A DNA stretch of 36,665 nt from Microcaldota archaeon (lineage in GTDB: Archaea; Micrarchaeota; Micrarchaeia; Micrarchaeales; Micrarchaeaceae): positions 1 to 36,665 of the forward strand of contig JAJZVQ010000004.1 in the NCBI GenBank assembly GCA_021845575.1. The letters are read 5' to 3'. Below are positions 33,067 to 36,665 of the stretch, piece by piece. Every line of letters begins with the position of its first letter. The first letter of the stretch is position 1. The position numbers and the translations under genes are program-made. Under the pieces are notes generated by a model that was given only the letters and a program-made list of their open reading frames with translations, had not been told where the DNA came from and made no database searches.

Positions 33067-33113
33067 CAGTGAACTATACCCTTGTGGGAGGAAACTTCCT
33101 GCCGTACAAAGTT
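33067..33113. repeat. Second CAGTGAACT structured element
   Basis: Non-coding. Starts with CAGTGAACT as at 4044. A broken outer stem pairs AACT (72-75) with AGTT (110-113) and TAC (77-79) with GTA (104-106), last digits of 33000. Inside are a small C/G hairpin with loop TTGT and AGGA-AACT-TCCT (33089-33100). The architecture echoes the first element. The rest of the gap to 33199 carries an AT-rich promoter region for the crotonase gene. Confidence 0.4.
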
Positions 33114-33199
33114 AAATTTTGTGTATTTTAATGCTCATGTTATTTTTTGAAAAATCGTAAAATATAAACATTTATACATCGAATCAATATTGTGATTTA

Positions 33200-33970
33200 A
33201 TGGAGTACAAAAATTTAATAATAGACAGAGAAGATTCCACTGCAATAATAACTCTTAACAAGCCAAAAAAGCTTAATGCTCTTGATATTGACGTGATCAG
33301 GGAATTGGGCAGCGCAATGAACGAATTTTCGGAAGATAAAAGCTGCAGAAGCATAATAATAAGTGGAAATGAGGGGGCTTTTTCTACAGGAATGGATATA
33401 AATTATCTAATGGATTTAGACGGCGCAGATGAAGTAGAATTGTTTTTTGACAAAATCCATTTTTTTTTTAATTTAATAGAAGATTTCAAAAAGCCGGTTA
33501 TCGCGGCGATAGATGGATATTGCCTTGGAGGAGGTTTGGAACTTGCATTGGCATGCGATATCCGAATTGCTTCACCAAAGTCAAGATTTGGGATACCCGA
33601 AGTAAAATTAGGAATAATTCCAGGTGGCGGAGCAACATACAGGCTACCTAAAATAGTTGGGATCACAAAAGCGAAGGAAATGATATTTACCGGAAAGATA
33701 ATAGACGCCGATGAAGCATTAAGGATAAATCTCATAAATAAGATTGCTGAAAAAGACACAAATGTCAAAAAAGAAGCCATAGAAATAGCAAAAACATTAA
33801 ATACAAATAGCTTAAATGCAATAATGTACGCAAAACAGGCAATGAATAACTATATCAAGGTAAGCAATGAATTCGAAAAAACAGGATTTCTGTTTTGTTT
33901 TAGCAACCAAGACTCAAAAGAGGGGCTCAAATCATTCATCGAAAAGCGCAAACCAAAATTCACCAATTAA
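33200..33970 (+). CDS. Enoyl-CoA hydratase/isomerase (crotonase) family protein
   Basis: Likely acts on acyl-CoA thioesters. The oxyanion-hole segments are present (EGAFSTGMD and GYCLGGGLELALACD). Both catalytic Glu are kept: Glu134 in FGIPEVKLGIIPGGGATYRLP and Glu160 in AKEMIFTG, which favours true hydratase activity. Length 256 is standard. It stands alone; no acyl-CoA dehydrogenase, ligase or thiolase is in the window, so the pathway is unclear. It converges with the thermosome gene. Confidence 0.87.
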   Translation: MEYKNLIIDREDSTAIITLNKPKKLNALDIDVIRELGSAMNEFSEDKSCRSIIISGNEGAFSTGMDINYLMDLDGADEVELFFDKIHFFFNLIEDFKKPVIAAIDGYCLGGGLELALACDIRIASPKSRFGIPEVKLGIIPGGGATYRLPKIVGITKAKEMIFTGKIIDADEALRINLINKIAEKDTNVKKEAIEIAKTLNTNSLNAIMYAKQAMNNYIKVSNEFEKTGFLFCFSNQDSKEGLKSFIEKRKPKFTN

Positions 33971-34035
33971 TAAAAAGCCATAAAAAAATAAATAATTCGT
34001 TAAAATTTAAAAAAGGCAAAAAAAGAAAGATGGAA

Positions 34036-35691
34036 CTACTCCATCTCTCCTCCCATTCCGGGCGGCATTCCACCTCCCCCTCTACCGCCCTTTCCTTTGG
34101 AGCTTATCATGTCGTCTATCCTAAGGATTATTTCAGCAGCCTCGCTTGCACTGTAAATTGCCTGCTGTTTAACTCTCATAGGTTCAAACACGCCAATTTT
34201 GTTCATATCTCCTACGCTATTTTTGAAAATATCGACTCCTGTGTTGCTCCCTTCCTTTGTCCTGTGCTTGTTTCTTAATTGAACAAGGGTGTCTATTGCA
34301 TCCATTCCTGCGCTTTCCGATAATGTCTTCGGGATTATTTCCAATGCGTCGGCAAACTTCTGGATTGAGAGCTGCTCTCTTCCTCCTATGTTGTTTGAAT
34401 AAGACCTTAGCTCGTTCGCAAGGTCTACTTCTATCGATCCGCCGCCCAATACATACATCCCGTCTTCTATTACGCTGGATATAGCTCCAATAACATCAGT
34501 TATAGAGCGTTCTGCTTCGTCTACCACCTGTTGTGTTCCGCCTCTTATGAATATAGTGACACTCTTTGGGTTCTTGCAGTCTTCTATGAAAACCATCTGT
34601 TCTCCAGATATTTTGCGTTCTTCTATAAGCCCTGCAAATCCGAGATCTTTTTCGTTCAAATCCTCAAGACTTGTCACTATCTTTGCCCCGGAAGCTTTTG
34701 ACAATTTTTCCATATCACTTTTCTTTACCCTTCTTATTGCCATTATTCCGGATTTGGAAAGAAAATGCTGTGCAACGTCGTCAATTCCTTTCTGTGTGAA
34801 TATTACATTTGCCTTGCTATGCGCTATCTTTTCTACCATATCCTTTAGCATATGTTCTTCTTGTTGAAGGAATGCTTGCATTTGTTCAGGTGATGTGATT
34901 TCTATTTTTGCATCTATTTCAGTTTTCTCTATCTCCAGAGCAACATCAATAAGTGCAATTTTTGCATTTCTTATCGATTTTGGCATTCCTGGGTGTGCGA
35001 TTTCCTTGTCAATAAGCACCCCATTTATGTATTGGGTGTCTGCAATGCTACCTCCAGCTTTTTTCTCTATTTTTATCAGGTCATGGTCTATAACCACTTT
35101 TCCATCCGCTTCTTTATCTTTTACCTGCTTCACCGCTTTTATCACAAGTTTTGATAAATAATTTTTAACTTGATCATCACCAACATTCTTCGAACTCATT
35201 GAAACATTTGCTATTTTCAATAATGTTGCGTCATCCCCTTCGCTGACCTTCTTTGCCCTGCTTTTAAGGATTTCAGAAGCTTTTTGCGCCGCAAACTTGT
35301 ACCCCTTTATTATGGTTGTTGGATGCACTCCCTGTTCAAGCAGTTCCCCCGCGCCCCTAAGCAGTTCTCCTGCAAGGATTACAACTGTGGTGGTTCCATC
35401 ACCTGCTTCCTTGTCCTGCGTCTTTGCAATATCTACCATTATCTTTGCAACAGGATGGTCAACATTCATCTCTTCAAGAATTGTTGCGCCGTCATTTGTT
35501 ATTGTTATATCGCCAAGATCACTTATAAGCATCTTATCCATTCCTTTCGGCCCAAGAGCAGATTTTATTGCATTCGCTACGGCAATCCCTACTGCTATAT
35601 TGGTTCTTTGCGCATCTCTTCCTAAGACCCTGCTTGCCCCCTCAGGTAGATATAAAACTTGTTGTCCTCCTAATCTATTTTCTTCGTTCAT
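34036..35691 (-). CDS. ths: Thermosome subunit (group II chaperonin)
   Basis: ATP-driven folding chamber that receives clients from prefoldin (6650). Features include the ATP-binding LGPKGMDKML and GDGTT near the N-terminus, and the C-terminal GRGGGGMPPGMGG tail. ATG 35691 follows GGGTGA and gives MNEENRLGGQQVLYLPEG; the reading from 35742 adds 17 residues upstream of that site. About 551 residues, full length. The paralog(s) common in archaea are not in this window. Confidence 0.95.
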   Translation of the reverse strand: MNEENRLGGQQVLYLPEGASRVLGRDAQRTNIAVGIAVANAIKSALGPKGMDKMLISDLGDITITNDGATILEEMNVDHPVAKIMVDIAKTQDKEAGDGTTTVVILAGELLRGAGELLEQGVHPTTIIKGYKFAAQKASEILKSRAKKVSEGDDATLLKIANVSMSSKNVGDDQVKNYLSKLVIKAVKQVKDKEADGKVVIDHDLIKIEKKAGGSIADTQYINGVLIDKEIAHPGMPKSIRNAKIALIDVALEIEKTEIDAKIEITSPEQMQAFLQQEEHMLKDMVEKIAHSKANVIFTQKGIDDVAQHFLSKSGIMAIRRVKKSDMEKLSKASGAKIVTSLEDLNEKDLGFAGLIEERKISGEQMVFIEDCKNPKSVTIFIRGGTQQVVDEAERSITDVIGAISSVIEDGMYVLGGGSIEVDLANELRSYSNNIGGREQLSIQKFADALEIIPKTLSESAGMDAIDTLVQLRNKHRTKEGSNTGVDIFKNSVGDMNKIGVFEPMRVKQQAIYSASEAAEIILRIDDMISSKGKGGRGGGGMPPGMGGEME

Positions 35692-36019
35692 AATTTCACC
35701 CTTAATAAACATGATAAATTTATATGAGATATTTAAATGCAAAATAAGATAGTTGTTATTACATTAAATTTGCTGTTATAATTCATTATAATTCATACAA
35801 TAATAATCTATTAATTATATAAATTAAATTATATAAACTACGGCAATTTCTAATTTAAATACTCAGGAAAAATATAAATATATTACTACAATCTTTGTAT
35901 TACATATTTCTATTTTATAGTATAATAACATAGAAGTATCTACCAAAAACTTCGTAGAAAAAGCATAAATATCTCTCAAAAATAAAATTAAAGTATTATA
36001 ACAAAATTATGGAATAGGT
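35692..36019. other. AT-rich divergent promoter region, thermosome/thermopsin
   Basis: 328 bp, over 80% A/T by eye, without a gene. A TATA-like ATATAAATTTATC near 35716-35728 would serve the thermosome on the minus strand. A perfect tandem 10-mer TTATAATTCA twice lies at 35776-35795. Other A/T palindromes are expected by chance in such sequence. A short in-frame ATG at 36009 ends at once in TAG. Confidence 0.4.
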
Positions 36020-36665
36020 ATGCACACAAAAGATAATTTCCACCACGAGAATAAAGCAAACAGTAATGATATAAAGGGAATAATCAGAAAGGAAAACGGT
36101 AGTGTGCAGAAACAAGGATTCCTAAAACAAATGCTAAAACGCCCAAACAAATTTTTATCTATAGGAATTACATCCTTATTCTTATTAGGAATGGCGTCGG
36201 GAATAGGTAGTACTTCATCATTATATTCCAATCAGGGCTATTTTACAACAACCTATACACATAAAAAAAATGAAAACAAAAAGACAAATATTTTACTAAT
36301 AGATGGGATAATCAAACACATTGCGGACAAAACAAACACCGCCAATAAAATGGACGGGGGAGCAAAACTTCCTATTGGAATAACAGCATATGGAATCAAA
36401 TTGAAAGATGATTACATACATCCTTATACATTGAAGACCAAGGAAGTTGAAGGCATTGCAACGATAAACTCAATTTCTGCCAAATCTGGCGAGGCAAGCT
36501 TGCAATTGAATGTAACTTTAATGGTGGATTCAAATACCATCAAATATTATTGGTTACAAAATGTCGCGGTTTTCAATACACTGGAAAAAAAGGTTTCGTT
36601 TAATGATGATATATTCCCATCAAATGATCATAGATATACGCAGATACATAGAGACCAAATTGCAT
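36020..36665 (+). CDS. Thermopsin-family acid protease, N-terminal part (runs off window)
   Basis: Partial gene, open to the last base. Thermopsins (peptidase family A5) are secreted proteases active in hot acid. The region from about residue 115 matches: LPIGITAYGIK, HPYTLKTKEVEGIATINSI, EASLQLNVTLMV and YYWLQNVAVFNT followed by FNDDIFPS, which correspond to the conserved thermopsin core (YG, QLN, W-QNV). A hydrophobic segment at about 47-61 is preceded by a 37-46-residue charged, basic region that is long for a signal peptide, so it may be a signal anchor. The start at ATG 36020 is the first open one; Met38 is an alternative that would give a normal signal peptide. At least 215 residues are present. 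Confidence 0.8.
   Translation, partial: MHTKDNFHHENKANSNDIKGIIRKENGSVQKQGFLKQMLKRPNKFLSIGITSLFLLGMASGIGSTSSLYSNQGYFTTTYTHKKNENKKTNILLIDGIIKHIADKTNTANKMDGGAKLPIGITAYGIKLKDDYIHPYTLKTKEVEGIATINSISAKSGEASLQLNVTLMVDSNTIKYYWLQNVAVFNTLEKKVSFNDDIFPSNDHRYTQIHRDQIA

Noticed and set aside
36007-36231. Minus-strand 74-codon reading frame near the right edge
   Set aside because: It is antisense to the open plus-strand thermopsin-like gene, which has clear family motifs.
1-36665. CRISPR array, prophage or integrative element
   Set aside because: No regularly spaced repeats, integrase, transposase or phage structural genes were seen on either strand.

Overview
The window is AT-rich archaeal chromosomal DNA with tightly packed genes. 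Archaeal hallmarks are TFE, RpoK, eL34 and eL14, Orc1/Cdc6, RNase P proteins Pop5 and Rpp30, a thermosome, prefoldin beta, geranylgeranyl reductase, an archaeal-type adenylate kinase and cytidylate kinase, GGTGA-type ribosome binding sites, and an intron-containing tRNA. A thermopsin-family protease points to an acidophile. The gene content (short genes, nuoABCD, isocitrate dehydrogenase, presenilin-type protease) best suits an ARMAN-type DPANN archaeon, with Parvarchaeota my first guess and Micrarchaeota second. That placement is inference, because no rRNA is present.

Layout. 1-4.4 kb (+): TFE with a histone-H1-like Lys-rich tail, two tandem adenylate kinase paralogs sharing a 91-bp identical block, an EMC3/YidC-like insertase, eL34, cytidylate kinase, a small lipoprotein-like protein and eL14. 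This is the classic archaeal adk-EMC3-L34e-cmk-L14e order with a duplication and an insertion. 4.4-9.4 kb (-): nuoABCD, prefoldin beta, a DHH phosphoesterase and Mre11. 9.5-11.4 kb (+): a membrane-anchored surface protein with InlB-like repeats. 11.4-11.8 kb: an unexplained structured, probably transcribed region and, on the minus strand, tRNA-Ser(UGA) with a 37-nt intron. 11.8-17.2 kb: AIM24-family protein, isocitrate dehydrogenase, a radical SAM protein that appears to start at AUA, a presenilin-like protease and an unrecognised gene. 17.2-21.0 kb (-): a conserved unknown, HisRS, thioredoxin, RpoK and geranylgeranyl reductase. 21.1-28.3 kb (-): sufB-sufD-HTH-sufC-sufS-sufU, followed by a HAD-like protein and an alkaline-phosphatase-superfamily protein. 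28.5-30.7 kb: a P5C-dehydrogenase-type ALDH, a DUF192 protein and a small two-repeat protein. 31.0-34.0 kb (+): Orc1/Cdc6, Rpp30, Pop5 and a crotonase. 34.0-35.7 kb (-): thermosome. From 36.0 kb to the edge (+): the N-terminal part of a thermopsin-like protease that runs off the window.

Most notable points: (1) the suf operon encodes its own HTH regulator with a CX2CX7C cluster, and a perfect 17-bp palindrome sits at the sufB promoter, so an autoregulatory Fe-S/iron circuit is likely; (2) the radical SAM gene has clear coding sequence 68 codons upstream of its first standard start codon, with an AUA correctly placed after GGTGA; (3) the adk pair carries a footprint of recent gene conversion; (4) two non-coding structured elements 29 kb apart share CAGTGAACT and a similar junction fold; (5) the TFE has an unusual basic tail. 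I found no CRISPR array, transposase or prophage. I saw no new multi-gene defence-type system.
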